NCBI GenBank assembly: GCA_963576735.1
Contig: OY755171.1
Coordinates: 2,046,001-2,110,000, forward strand
DNA: 64,000 bases
Direction: 5' to 3'
From: Bedellia somnulentella
Lineage: Eukaryota > Arthropoda > Insecta > Lepidoptera > Bedelliidae
The notes under the pieces are model-generated. The model was not told the origin of the DNA. It ran no database searches and was given only the letters and a program-made list of their open reading frames with translations. Made by a program: the position numbers and the translations under genes. Shown here one piece after another: positions 34,901-42,740 of this stretch. Position 1 is the first letter of the stretch. Each line of letters opens with the position of its first letter.

Positions 34901-36610
34901 CTGGCAAAGACGCCTCTCGGATGAGGAAGCGACAATTACTGTATTATTCTTCGTATTTCCGGTATTTCTATTATAGTACGATATTAAATAGGCTCAACCA
35001 TATGTAACCTTACATTGTTCTTAAAATCCTTCGAAAGGCGATGGTCTTCAATTCTACATCTCAAGAAAGACTCAAACGCTCACGCCGAATATCCCTGAAG
35101 GGGTTAGCAGAGGTAGTAATACTTCTGAATATCACGTGACATTGTCACCTGTTGTTCAGAGTACCCACGATTTATTAGGCAGTGTTCTCACGTTATACAG
35201 GGCAGGCCTATCGGCGTTTTGAACAAATACACTGTCACATAATTGTGAGTTTCGACAGTCCCCTCGATTTCCTGGGATGCCATCATCAGATCCTGGTCTC
35301 ATGGTACTTTCTCGGTAACAATAACATAACAAAAGAAATGTTTAGTGAACCTGTACTTCTCTTCATAAAAGCTACGAAGAGGAGTATAAATCTATATAGA
35401 ATGTGGAAAGAACTGTTTCCTAATACCTAGTGATTGAGGATCCACACCTTCTATCATCAGCTCAGCAGCATAACAATATGATTTTCAGAAGCAAATGCCA
35501 ATATAAGTTCAGAAAATATGTAAAACGCGGTACATTTGCCTATAAAATTTGAGGGTTCCCCTCGATTTCTCCAGGATCCCATCATCAGACCCTGATATCC
35601 TCATCATGGTACCAATCCGGGAGTATCTTCTTTCGAATAAAAAAATAATAATCAAAATCGGTTCATAAATGGCGAAGTAATCGGCGAACAAACATAAAAA
35701 AAAATAAAAAAAATATACCGGTCGAATTGAGAACACTCCTTTTTTTGAAGTCGGTTAAAAAGAGTAAATACCTCAAAAATTTTTACACATACGTTCTACG
35801 CTGTATGATATGCTAGCAGAACTATATTTATTTGCTTAAATGCTTTTAAGAAAAAGAAGAGACATTCATTCACATTTAAACTACTATACAGTTTACTTAA
35901 ACATTAAAATTATAAAAAAAGGATTAAAAAACAAGCGATAAAAAGATAAAAAAAATTAACATATGTGAAAAGGTTTTTGTGTTTTTCATACATACATACA
36001 TATTCTCACGCCGTTAGTTCCCATTGGGGTAGGCAGAGACTATCGATCGCCACATTGTACGATCCTGGCAAACCTCTCTGGCTTCGTTTACATCCACCAA
36101 TCTTTTCATACATGCTCTTTTATTCTTCATACTGCGGACACCTGCCTTTTTGAGCACATTTTCTATTTGATCCATATGTGTCCTCCGAGGTCGTCCTCTA
36201 CTAACATTACCTTCCACATTGGCTCTATATATCTCTTTCACCAATTTACTGTCATCCATGTGTTTTTCATAAATTTATAATTTTAATAAACATTACCCTT
36301 GAACAAAATTGCTAGATTTTTCGCTGATTGTCAATAAGCACAAAATAAAATTAACTAGAAGCTAACATGAAGCCTATATTTCTTTAAAAAAATTGGTTAA
36401 ATGTATTGTGTGTGATGAAATGATTGGTTTCGATAAGGCGTCAGGAGACTTCAAAAATTTTAATATTATTTTTTTACTGGCTTTTTTCGGTACAAATTGC
36501 AGTTATTTATTGCATTATTAATTATATTTTATTCTCAGCCGCGGACGCGGAAACTGAGGTGGAATAAATCGACGTGCAAATGTGAACCGAACATACGACG
36601 GCGATACTGA
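19806..36610 (+). CDS. PDGF/VEGF-like growth factor (Pvf-like), copy A, five exons
   Basis: The exons 19806-19959, 25766-25878, 31859-31969, 32909-33097 and 36539-36610 join in phase to a 212-residue precursor. Residues 1-16 form a signal peptide (MDALIVLLTLSTFADA). A short pro-region with a dibasic KR follows, then the cystine-knot domain: P-G-A-V-W-V-K-H-C-V-G-L-C in exon 3 and I-E-C-G-C-C plus C-N-C-Q-C in exon 4. A basic C-terminus has WNKSTCKCE. In PDGF/VEGF proteins these cysteines form the knot and bind a receptor tyrosine kinase (PVR in insects). The canonical GCC is here GLC, and later Cys-x-Cys motifs resemble the VEGF-C/CXC tail. Copy B on the other strand has the same exon borders. 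Two 1.47-kb inverted repeats flank exons 3-4. Assignment of exon 1 rests on matching phase and the signal peptide, and is less certain than the rest. Confidence 0.8.
20612..20993 (+). repeat. ATGT-tailed repeat flanked by ~65-base direct repeats
   Basis: The repeat is 20676-20932. GTCCATAGTTTG...TAATAATTACAT occurs before (about 20612-20674) and after it (about 20935-20994), nearly identical. The flanking duplication is far longer than the ~8 bases seen at other copies. Confidence 0.8.
21509..21664 (+). pseudogene. Headless copy of the small peptide frame in the left arm
   Basis: It reads in frame from VGANALFDD to a TAG at 21662-21664, without a signal peptide or start codon. It differs from the right-arm frame by one in-frame deletion (YK lost near GN/IYA) and a few substitutions. 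Confidence 0.45.
21509..22100. repeat. Long near-perfect hairpin (253/260-base arms, 79-base loop)
   Basis: 21509-21761 is the inverted copy of 21841-22100, with only a few differences. The arms contain a small peptide frame and a GC-rich segment (CCGCCCCGCGCGCC). The loop 21762-21840 is unique here and open in the frame starting at 21768. It could be a foldback transposon, an inverted duplication of a small gene, or a hairpin-RNA locus. It lies in intron 1 of Pvf-like copy A. Confidence 0.85.
21942..22142 (-). CDS. Candidate small secreted peptide in the hairpin's right arm
   Basis: This 66-residue frame starts with a textbook signal peptide (MLFLMFCSVVVLCGVGANA, cleavage likely after ANA). 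A 47-residue cysteine-free, basic, Tyr/Asn-rich peptide follows and ends in FANLK. The first codons overlap the edge of an ATGT-tailed repeat, so the start may be fortuitous. The other arm keeps the same frame despite a 3-base deletion, which favours coding. I do not recognise the family. Confidence 0.4.
   Translation of the reverse strand: MLFLMFCSVVVLCGVGANALFDDRNTEFRHQMKESGLYNTIMNNYKKYGNYKIYAVAMRSLFANLK
22138..22383 (-). repeat. ATGT-tailed ~245-bp repeat
   Basis: A full copy directly next to the long hairpin. Its tail reaches the putative start codon of the small peptide at 22142. Confidence 0.85.
22576..22706 (+). repeat. ATGT-tailed repeat, central deletion
   Basis: The 5' end through AAGCGGCTAAG is joined directly to GGCTGAGAAGTTT and the 3' end. 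Confidence 0.7.
22731..22976 (-). repeat. ATGT-tailed ~245-bp repeat
   Basis: A full copy that faces the shortened copy at 22576. Confidence 0.85.
23138..23225 (+). repeat. LINE 3' end (GGTTGTCTGGAAGAGATCGC)
   Basis: This motif is the 3' end of an abundant lepidopteran LINE group. Minus-strand copies are at 49450 and 51595. Confidence 0.5.
23574..23814 (-). repeat. ATGT-tailed ~245-bp repeat
   Basis: A full copy. GTTAATTTTTT before and GTCAATTATAATATTTTT after are weakly similar flanks. Confidence 0.85.
24108..25208 (+). mobile_element. Lep1/MINE-type non-autonomous Helitron
   Basis: It starts TATACTTATAATAAATCTG, has (GTCT)n at about 24231, and ends CCCGTGCGAAGCTGGG...CTAGT at 25208. A different repeat (24558-24700) is nested inside. 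A tRNA-like hairpin element abuts its end. Confidence 0.75.
24558..24700 (-). repeat. LINE 3'-end-like repeat nested in a Helitron
   Basis: (GAA)n then GACATTTATTCGCTGCATAAAAGGCAC. Related copies are at 26222 and 33778. Confidence 0.5.
25209..25385. repeat. tRNA-like hairpin element
   Basis: TACTAATAAATAAAGGAAAG at the left, a tRNA-like core on the minus strand with a degraded acceptor stem, and ATTAGTAATAATCCCCACATG at the right. Confidence 0.65.
25766..25878 (+). CDS. Pvf-like copy A, exon 2
   Basis: The acceptor is TTTTTTAG and the donor CAG|GTGAGG. Two bases complete Val, then 37 codons. It holds PCSPEREAKR (dibasic, possible pro-peptide cleavage) and DADCGEPKDV, the start of the growth-factor domain with its first cysteine. 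The other two frames are closed by stops. Confidence 0.78.
25985..26222 (-). repeat. Helitron-like interspersed repeat, inverted copy
   Basis: It is complementary to 4192-4450, with GCTGACCCGACAGACTTCG at its start. Confidence 0.6.
26222..26520 (-). repeat. LINE 3'-end-like repeat
   Basis: (GAAA)n, CATTTATTCGCTGC, through CACTGATTTTCAGTC. It may be the 3' UTR of the LINE at 26845, although the intervening 300 bases were not matched. Confidence 0.45.
26845..27828 (-). pseudogene. Non-LTR retrotransposon reverse transcriptase, 5'-truncated
   Basis: The minus-strand frame 27828-27049 contains the RT catalytic box FHLYADDLQLY, then NPSKSKYMVLG and NYCDVVYGS, as in Jockey/CR1-group LINEs. A frameshift near 27060 moves the C-terminal part into another frame, where FRFAASKCWNDLPP and a stop near 26847 can be read. 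The endonuclease and the N-terminal half of RT are absent. The start Met at 27828 is not meaningful. The element lies in intron 2 of Pvf-like copy A, opposite to it. Confidence 0.85.
27875..28125 (-). repeat. Helitron/LINE tail remnants
   Basis: Two short stretches (TCTAGTGGTCCGCCCGGC at ~27876 and TAGCTTTTTGCCCGCGACTA at ~28082) are complements of typical element ends. Confidence 0.4.
28190..28365 (+). repeat. ATGT-tailed repeat, degenerate
   Basis: CCCGTGGGCGTTGTAATAG through TTTATAGCCGTTAGTATAT. Confidence 0.6.
28407..29892 (+). repeat. Left arm of a 1.47-kb inverted repeat
   Basis: It is an inverted copy (roughly 90% by eye) of 34301-35762. The outer end is TTTTTAACCGACTTC. The arm includes a SINE fragment (about 28910-29080) and ends in a foldback sub-element (29287-29892). 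It lies in intron 2 of Pvf-like copy A. Confidence 0.9.
29287..29892. mobile_element. Foldback element with 205-base arms
   Basis: 29287-29491 is the inverted copy of 29688-29892. Both arms carry ACCGACTTCATAG and end at GTCGGTGCCAG or its complement. A second copy is 34301-34870. Confidence 0.8.
29893..31600. other. Intron 2 of Pvf-like copy A, mostly unique AT-rich DNA
   Basis: Apart from the Lep1 fragment (29990-30180), a LINE-tail scrap near 30440-30480 and SINE scraps near 31215-31260 and 31375, I see nothing. Confidence 0.5.
29990..30180 (-). repeat. Degenerate inverted Lep1 start
   Basis: CAGACAGACAGA, GGCTTCAGTATC and TTATTATAGTACTTATAGAT are complements of Lep1 landmarks in the right order. 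Confidence 0.4.
31612..31830 (+). repeat. ATGT-tailed repeat, TACCCCTTTCTGCCC subfamily
   Basis: A shortened copy ending GCCGTGAGTATAAG, 28 bases before Pvf-like exon 3. Confidence 0.75.
31859..31969 (+). CDS. Pvf-like copy A, exon 3
   Basis: The acceptor is TTGTCAG and the donor CCA|GTAAGT. It has 37 codons, phase 0 to 0. IIPGAVWVKHCVGLC carries the conserved P, V and cysteines of the PDGF/VEGF knot, followed by SSSC. About 65% of its residues equal the copy B exon at 60531-60641. Confidence 0.92.
32312..32558 (-). repeat. ATGT-tailed ~245-bp repeat
   Basis: A full copy in intron 3 of Pvf-like copy A. Confidence 0.85.
32655..32800 (+). repeat. ATGT-tailed repeat, degenerate
   Basis: CTTAGAATAGCACTG, GGTGGGTGTTCG and CTACCCTTTCTAGAG remain in order. 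Confidence 0.55.
32909..33097 (+). CDS. Pvf-like copy A, exon 4
   Basis: The acceptor is GTCCTAG. It has 63 codons beginning VRIYNIQ, with IECGCC, NRRKCNCQCP and a basic RRARRRC stretch. The end is set at CLRQ|GTTCGT because the copy B exon ends at the same codon and both continue in phase into a WN-K/R-S-x-C-x-C exon. The donor is weak. If it is skipped, the frame runs to TAA at 33305-33307 through a minisatellite. Confidence 0.88.
33114..33560 (+). repeat. Imperfect ~110-base tandem repeat next to exon 4
   Basis: Four copies of an ATGCATGCTGCATGGT-TGGATTGGGTT unit occur near 33118, 33211, 33410 and 33501, each followed by (ATC)-rich sequence and ATCATCAGCATC. A SINE fragment (33308-33372) splits the array. 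Confidence 0.75.
33308..33372 (-). repeat. SINE fragment inside the minisatellite
   Basis: TTCACGCCGTTTATCCCCGAAGG through TACTTCTGAACATTACATG matches the 3' part of the tRNA-derived SINE family (complement). Confidence 0.6.
33778..34085 (-). repeat. LINE 3'-end-like repeat
   Basis: (GAAA)n, TTATTTATTTGCTATTAAAGGC, then A-rich sequence. Related to 24558 and 26222. Confidence 0.45.
34301..34870. mobile_element. Foldback element, second copy
   Basis: The arms 34301-34497 and 34674-34870 are complementary and match the element at 29287-29892. Confidence 0.8.
34301..35762 (-). repeat. Right arm of a 1.47-kb inverted repeat
   Basis: It pairs with 28407-29892. The outer end is GAAGTCGGTTAAAAAG. 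It lies in intron 4 of Pvf-like copy A. The 82-residue frames in both arms (28729-28977 minus, 35182-35430 plus) are mirror images and I do not regard them as genes. Confidence 0.9.
36003..36260 (-). pseudogene. LINE C-terminal protein remnant
   Basis: The minus-strand frame has GRPRRTHMDQIENVLKKAG, NKRACMKRL and WRSIVSAYPNGN. I recall such tails from insect endonuclease/RT LINEs. Its 3' end CGTGAGAATATGTATGTATG matches the tail of the 245-bp repeat. Further copies are at 40441, 47519, 51015, 54170, 56625 and 61600. Confidence 0.6.
36539..36610 (+). CDS. Pvf-like copy A, exon 5 (last)
   Basis: The acceptor is ATTCTCAG. It has 23 codons and TGA. KLRWNKSTCKCEP matches the copy B last exon (MKWNRSKCACEE) and resembles the H/W...C-x-C tail of VEGF-type proteins. 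A basic IRRRY end follows. Confidence 0.82.
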   Translation, partial: PRTRKLRWNKSTCKCEPNIRRRY

Positions 36611-36795
36611 TAGAAACTTCAGCGATATAACATGTCTAGACTATTATGAAGAAAAACGGATCTCTTTCATCCAGTTTTATGGATTAAACTAATTTTAAGA
36701 TAGTGAAAATATACGGTATTAAATACTTGAAAAATCTAAGATTATTTAAACAGCGAGCGTTTCGAAAGAATTCAATATTGCAGCAATAATTTAAT

Positions 36796-37143
36796 TCATA
36801 AATAAAAGATGTTATTAAAGGAAAGAAAAATTATGTGATAGTTAGGCGTTTCCAACATTTGCATTCTATCTGAAAAGGTAGACAAGTGGCCGTCCGAATT
36901 AGTTAAAATTCGGAGGTAGGAAACGCAAACACTACTTAAACGTGTGAAAAAGAAACAAAGGATAGAGAAATTTCGCGCTGTATGCCAACTGACACTGTAG
37001 CTCAGTTGGCAGAGCGACGGGGGCGTATACCCGAAGGTCGCGGGTTCGAACCCCGCCAGTGTCGAAATTTTTCTTTCCTTTAATAACATCTTTTATTTAT
37101 GAGTAATAATCCCCACATGAGGAATTCATGTCAAAAAACATTA
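36796..37143 (+). repeat. tRNA-like hairpin element, longest copy
   Basis: The left flank ATAAATAAAAGATGTTATT and the inverted right flank AATAACATCTTTTATTTAT are both present. The tRNA-like unit is 36991-37063 on the plus strand, with perfect acceptor, D and T stems and a defective anticodon arm. Confidence 0.75.
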
Positions 37144-37348
37144 AATTAAATAATTTAATTGTTTATTATCAGCTTAGCACTTTGCAAAAACTATGGTCAA
37201 AAATTAGTAATACGTATATTATTTGTAGGTCCTATATATTTTATCATAAGATAACTCTTACATGATCTCTCTTTTTGGGAAATTGAAATTATTTGTTCCT
37301 CTAATATTATTTAAAAATATTTTAAAATGATTGAACATTTAACATATA

Positions 37349-37463
37349 AATAAAGGAAAGAAAAATTTCGACACAGGCGGGGATCCAACCCGCGACCTCG
37401 GGTATACGCCCCCGTCGCATATTGGTAATAATCCCCACATTAGGTTTTCATGAACAAAAGCAT
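37349..37463. repeat. tRNA-like hairpin element, short
   Basis: GAAATTTCGACACAGGCGGGG-type left part, then directly TAATAATCCCCACATTAGG. Confidence 0.6.
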
Positions 37464-37604
37464 TCAAATTATTTAACATTTGTTAATAATTGAAATTTAA
37501 CATATTATGGTAAAATGTAAAATATTATTTTAATTCTTAAGTTGATAAAATCTCTGAAAATTTAATTTTCGTTATTTTTTACTTGTTATAGGGTAATAAA
37601 TAAA

Positions 37605-37777
37605 GAATAAATAAAGGAAAGAAAAATTTCGACACAGGCGGGAATCGAACCCGCGACCTCGGATATACGCCCCGATATAGTATAGATCGCGGGTTCGATT
37701 CCCGCCTGTGTCGAAATTTTTCTTTCCTTTATTTATTAGTAATAATCCCCACATGAGGTTTTCATGAACAAAAAGGT
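37605..37777. repeat. tRNA-like hairpin element, palindromic copy
   Basis: Both halves carry the T-arm sequence in opposite orientation: GACACAGGCGGGAATCGAAC at 37631 and its complement near 37690-37713. This gives an almost perfect palindrome of about 125 bases. Confidence 0.75.
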
Positions 37778-37789
37778 TTAAATTATTTG

Positions 37790-39060
37790 TTTTAGGGTGG
37801 TTAATCTTACAGGATATAATGACAATAAATAAGTAGCTGTTTTTATCATTGTAAAAATTATGTCAGTGCGTAGTATTGAGTTATATTCTTTAAAGAAGTT
37901 GTGTCTCTATTTGCTTGCTTTGTGTCTAGTCGTTAGTTGCTATTATCGTATATTTTTTTCATGAATTAAGTTAGTTTGAATTAAGTGTTATAATATAATG
38001 TCTTAGAACGTTAAAATTAACTGCTCGTTACAACCCGATAGTGAGTTTTTTTTAAGTGATAGTGAAAAAGCTAAAAGGCGCATTATATGTATCATAATGG
38101 TATATCTAGTCTTAATTTTAATGCCAAAGGAGTGAGTCTCTGAGTAAATATGTAGCGTTCAATTCAAATTATACAATATGAAAAACAAATAATAGTATAT
38201 ACTGCCAAATTGTATGTATGCATGTATTAACCATAGCCCGTATTACCTCTGGTTGTTTTTTATTTATAATGCTCAATAAAGTTGATATTATCGAGTTGGG
38301 TGAATTAACAAAGGATGACAATAAAATAGTTTATTCGTTTAAATTATCTCCTTTGATGGTTTATATTGTAGAGAAAATTATTATATTTATTTTGTATCAG
38401 TTTACATCAAAATATATATGCATATCAACCACGGGACTTCGCCTACATCTACCTTAACGATCGGATCGCATACGCACGGTCTAATTTTTACCTTGTCTAA
38501 CTTTTGTAACATTTATATCGCAGTAAACCTATACTTCATACAGTCCACTCTTTTATTGAACATCGCTTCATAACAATGTAAATAGTATATTTATACTACA
38601 AAGCAACTAAAACTTATAAGTCGGTTGTTTTATCATATAATTTTTATTTTATAACTTTTTGATTATATTTAACTAGATGGTCAAGGATGTATTTCTGAGC
38701 GTCTATTGTAACAAATTATCATGAGTTTACTTATATATCTTCTAGTAAGCATTTTGTATATTTCCTTCTTTGACGTGCATGAAATATTAAAGAAAATAAA
38801 AGTTGTGTGCTCCTTAATTGTGTTTTATTCTGCCAAAAATTTTAATAACATATTATTATACAAACACATCTACGATTAATCCAAAGCATATGTAAATTGT
38901 AAGTATAGTTAAAGTTTTCAGTACTTAGTCGGATAAGAAGAAAACAACTTAACTAACAATTCTTCAGCCACTTAGGAAAGGATAATGGATGAAATAAAAA
39001 TTCAAGGAATATTGAAGATAAGTGTACGACTTTAGGTCTAATAGCACATATTTGAGTGAT
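37790..39060. other. 3' region of Pvf-like copy A, no gene seen
   Basis: AT-rich sequence without recognised exons. An open frame at 38218-38457 has no known motif and is not called. It contains the polyadenylation candidate at 38795. Confidence 0.45.
38795..38800 (+). terminator. Candidate polyadenylation signal for Pvf-like copy A
   Basis: AATAAA is followed by AGTTGTGTGCTCC, a good GU-rich downstream element. The 3' UTR would be about 2.2 kb and include tRNA-like hairpin elements. Confidence 0.35.
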
Positions 39061-39109
39061 GGTTGGACAATGTAGCTGTAGTAGAGACCCATTTATTTTA
39101 TTTTATTTA

Positions 39110-39343
39110 TAACCTCACAGCTGTAAATCCCTAGGTAGGGCACCTAGAGCTGAAGAATCAAAAAATCCTCAGCCACTTTTGGAAAGTTGCATGGGAAAAT
39201 ATGGTAAGATAAAGGTTGCTGGTGATGGCTGTCCAACCTCATCACCCAAAATTCCTTTAATAGCCCCAATACCGTTAGTCTCCTCTTACGTACACCCTCC
39301 GGAAAAAATGGGGTAGTGCTATTCTAAGCCGGCACAACACAGC
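39110..39343 (-). repeat. ATGT-tailed repeat without the ATGT tail
   Basis: It begins CTCACAGCTGTAAATCCC after a T-rich stretch and is otherwise complete. Confidence 0.8.
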
Positions 39344-39417
39344 TCACTTTAGGAATGGATAATAGAAAATATTGGATGAAATAAATATTCAAGGAATATT
39401 GAAGAAAAGTGTATTTG

Positions 39418-39680
39418 CCGTGCCGTGTAGTGCCAGCTTAGAATGTCGCTACCCCTTTCTACCCACGGGTGTCGTAAGAGGCGACTAAGGGTTTTGGGGC
39501 TTTTTGTTGGATTTTTGGGCAATGCGGTTGGAGACCCATCACCAAAAACCTTTATTTTTACCATCTTTTCCCCACTCAACTTCCAAAAGTGGCTGAGGAA
39601 TTTATAATTCCTTAGCTCTAGCTACCCCTTCTAGGGAAATATAGCCGTGAGTATATGTATATGTATGTATGTATGTATTT
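39418..39680 (+). repeat. ATGT-tailed repeat, GCTACCCCTTTCTACCC subfamily
   Basis: A full copy with (TATG)n at 39654-39677. Confidence 0.85.
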
Positions 39681-39699
39681 GCATAATCACCTGGTGTGA

Positions 39700-40030
39700 C
39701 TCCCTCGGGAAGATATAAGAAATTAAAATGAAAGTTCCCAATAGGAATTGAGCCACATGTGTACCAATTCAGAGTACCCAAGTTTTGCTTGGACAGTGTA
39801 CTCACGTGATACGGGGCAGCCTTCGTCGCTGTGTACGCATACACTATCACATGACAAAGTACAACTTAGCCATGTGGGTTTCCTCACGACGTTTTTCCTC
39901 ACCGTTAACAACCATGATGAATAAACCACACATATATCTTTAGAAAAGATAAATTGGTGTAGCCTCGCCCCGGGATTAGTACCCTCATCGTCTGCACGAT
40001 AAGCGGTGTTCTTCCCATTGAGCTATCACG
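39700..40030 (-). repeat. tRNA-derived SINE, nearly full
   Basis: The minus-strand head CCGTGATAGCTCAATGGGAA...CTTATCGTGCAGACGAT is tRNA-like (box A). The body ends GGGTACTCTGAATTGG. Confidence 0.75.
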
Positions 40031-40046
40031 GTTTGCTCTTTCTTTA

Positions 40047-40295
40047 CATACATACATACATATACTCACGGCTGTAAATCCCTAGAAGGGGTAGCCAGAG
40101 CTGAGAAATTAGAAATTTCTCAGCCACTTTTGGGAGTTGAATGGGGAAAAGATGGTAGAAAATAAAGGTTGTTGGTGATGAGTCTCCAACCGAATCGCCC
40201 AAAAATCCCTTAAAAAGCCCCAATACCGTTAGCTGCCTCTTACGTACACCCACCGGAAGAAATGGGGTATTGCTATTCTAAGCCGACACTACACG
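40047..40295 (-). repeat. ATGT-tailed ~245-bp repeat
   Basis: A full copy directly behind the SINE at 39700. Confidence 0.85.
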
Positions 40296-40440
40296 ACACT
40301 TTCTATCTCTTAAAAGGGCCCATTACCATTGGGTAATGGGCATTAACCTATTTCCCCTTGCATGTGTAGTATGAGGCGATTTTAGATTTTGGTGCTATTT
40401 GAGTGATTGTTGGACAATGTAGCTGTAGTAGAGAACCATT

Positions 40441-40692
40441 TATTATTAAAGTAGCGAAAGAGATATATAGAGCCAATGTGGATGGGATTTTTAGTACAGG
40501 ACGGCCTCGTAAAACGTTTCATGACCAGATAGATAACGTTCTTATAAAGGCGGGGGTCCGAAGTGAGAAGAATAAAAGAGCATGTATGAGAAGAATAATG
40601 AATGTAAGGGAAGCAAGAGAGGTTTGTCTAGATCGTACTAAGTGGCGATCGATAGTCTCTGCCTACCCCAATGGGAATAATGGGCGTGAGTA
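40441..40692 (+). pseudogene. LINE C-terminal protein remnant
   Basis: AKEIYRANVDGIFSTGRPRK through WRSIVSAYPNGN in one open frame (within 40403-40816). It is the best preserved of the copies, and its frame continues into the following 245-bp repeat by chance. Confidence 0.6.
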
Positions 40693-40717
40693 TAAGTCAG
40701 TTATTATATTTTATTTA

Positions 40718-40952
40718 TATCCTCACAGCTGTAAATCCCTAGATGGGGTAGCCAGAGCTGAGGAATTAGAAATTCCTCAGCCGCTTTTGGAAAGTTGCAT
40801 GGGGAAAATATGGTAAAATAAAGGTTGTTGGTGATGGGTCTCCAACCTCATCGCCCAAAAATCCCTTAATAGTCCCAATACCGTTAGTTGCCTCTTACGT
40901 ACACCCTCCGGAAGAAATGGGGTAGTGTTATTCTAAGCCGACACTATACAGC
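40718..40952 (-). repeat. ATGT-tailed repeat
   Basis: A nearly full copy that is closely related to the one at 39110; both lack the ATGT tail and have AACCTCATCGCCC/CACC. Confidence 0.8.
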
Positions 40953-40954
40953 AT

Positions 40955-41090
40955 CGATAACCCATCACCAACCGTATTTTATTTTACAAACATTTCCACA
41001 CATAAGCTCCATGTGGCCTAGGACTTTCTAATTTTAAAACTGAAGCTACCCCATTTTTGAATTTGTAGCCTTGAGTTTAAGAATGTATGT
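40955..41090 (+). repeat. ATGT-tailed repeat, 3' part, degenerate
   Basis: AACCCATCACCAACCGTATTT to GTAGCCTTGAGTTTAAG. Confidence 0.5.
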
Positions 41091-42090
41091 AAAGGTTTAA
41101 ATAAAAGTCCGGCTCGCACTTAGCCAATTTTACTAAGCAATTTTCGCGAAATGAGGCTCGAATAACTATTTTTCAATTTTTCTCCACTAAACTTCCAAAA
41201 GCGGCGAAAGATTTTTTTATTGGGATTTATGTTAATTTTGTAATATTAAAGGTCTATTATTCTGTTAGATTCTTGTTGCCCCTGCAAGATGAAGATAAGT
41301 TGCCGGTATCCATTTTTTTTTGTATAGTCAATCAATAATTGAAATATAATAGCGACAAAAACGTAATGGTATGAGAAAATATTATAAATACAATGAGCTG
41401 AAATTATAAAAAATACAGCAAACTCAAAACATAAACCAAGGGAAAATGCGTTATTTGGCTAAATTTTGGATTCTTACTTTTTACGGATTCTCACAAATTA
41501 AGAAAACCCGCTACGATTGTAATTCAGCCTTTAATGCCAACTAAAATACCCCTTCTTTCTTGTGCAATAAAGCTCAAAATCCTTACCTTAAAACTGGTGC
41601 CTACAAACCTCCACGTGCATAAGAAGGTACAAAAAAAACATCCGTTTTTCGAAGGTTTTCCCCGCGGAGATAAACCCAATTAAAGTTTTTGTATGAGCGG
41701 CCTTCGCGGTGTATTTGTGTCAGTAAGCCGCTATTGACGATTAATCATTATAGCACAATGCCACATCATCTTTAATTCACCTTTTTACTTGATTCTAGCT
41801 GCCATTTGAAAACGATTTGAGAACGCTTCTTTTCCCTTTATTTTTTCTGTTTTGGCAACCGCAGAGACTATCTATTACTACTTAATAAAGCTTCGTCTAC
41901 ATTCACACTGCACGTTATCCAAATATGTAGCAGATACAATATGTTGAAATTTAAACTGCACCGCTATGGAAAGTTTTTACTCACATAAGTCAAATAGCAT
42001 AATTTTCAAATATTAATTTTTATGGTTAAAAGAACTTACCTAAGTGAATTTCTGCCATAATTATATGAAATGTTACATCCGAAGAGCTGG
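41091..42090. other. No gene seen
   Basis: AT-rich sequence. Short GC-rich stretches near 41640-41710 have no open frame of note. Confidence 0.45.
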
Positions 42091-42092
42091 CA

Positions 42093-42190
42093 GCCACGGG
42101 GGCGTATAGTATACGCCGTATACCCGAGGTCGCGGGTTCGATTCCCGCCCGTGTCGAAATTTTTCTTTCCTTTATTAATTATTTATTTAT
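42093..42190 (+). repeat. tRNA-like hairpin element, right half
   Basis: GGGGGCGTATA-type core, TCGCGGGTTCGATTCCCGCC, GTGTCGAAATTTTTCTTTCC. Confidence 0.6.
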
Positions 42191-42221
42191 TAAATGGATA
42201 AGACTGAAATAAAGCAACCGT

Positions 42222-42740
42222 GATAGCCCAGTGGGGCAACCGTGATATCCCAGTGGGTAGAACACTCGGTTATCGTGCAAACGACTAGTGTTCAAATCCT
42301 GGGTCGGGCCTACACCAATTTGTCTTTTCTAAAGACATATGTGTGGTTAATTTATCATGGTTGTTAACGGTGAGGGAAAACATCGTGAGGAAACCCACAT
42401 GGCTGAGTTGTAATTAGTCATGTGACAGTGTATTCGTACAAAACGGCGATAGGCCTGCCCCCTATCACGTGAGTACACTGTCCATGCAAAACGTGGGTTC
42501 CTTCTCTGGAAACTAGATGGCGCTTGCCATATGAGTTCAGGGGTATTGGTACCTCTGCCAACCCCTTCGGGGATAAACGGCGTGAACGTTTATGTTATAT
42601 GTTATGTTTTGTAGAGTTGTTGTGTTGTGTGGTGTAGAATAGCAGGTGACAAAGTCACGTGATGTTCAGAAGTATTAGTACCTCTGCCACCCCTTCGGAA
42701 ATATTCAGCGTGAACGTTTATGTTATGTTATGTTTATGTT
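42222..42740 (+). repeat. tRNA-derived SINE with duplicated head and extra tail
   Basis: AACCGTGATAGCCCAGTGG is repeated as AACCGTGATATCCCAGTGG 28 bases later. The body is full to about 42598, and a second 3' part (GTCACGTGATGTTCAGAAG...GAACGTTTATG) follows to 42732. Confidence 0.75.
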
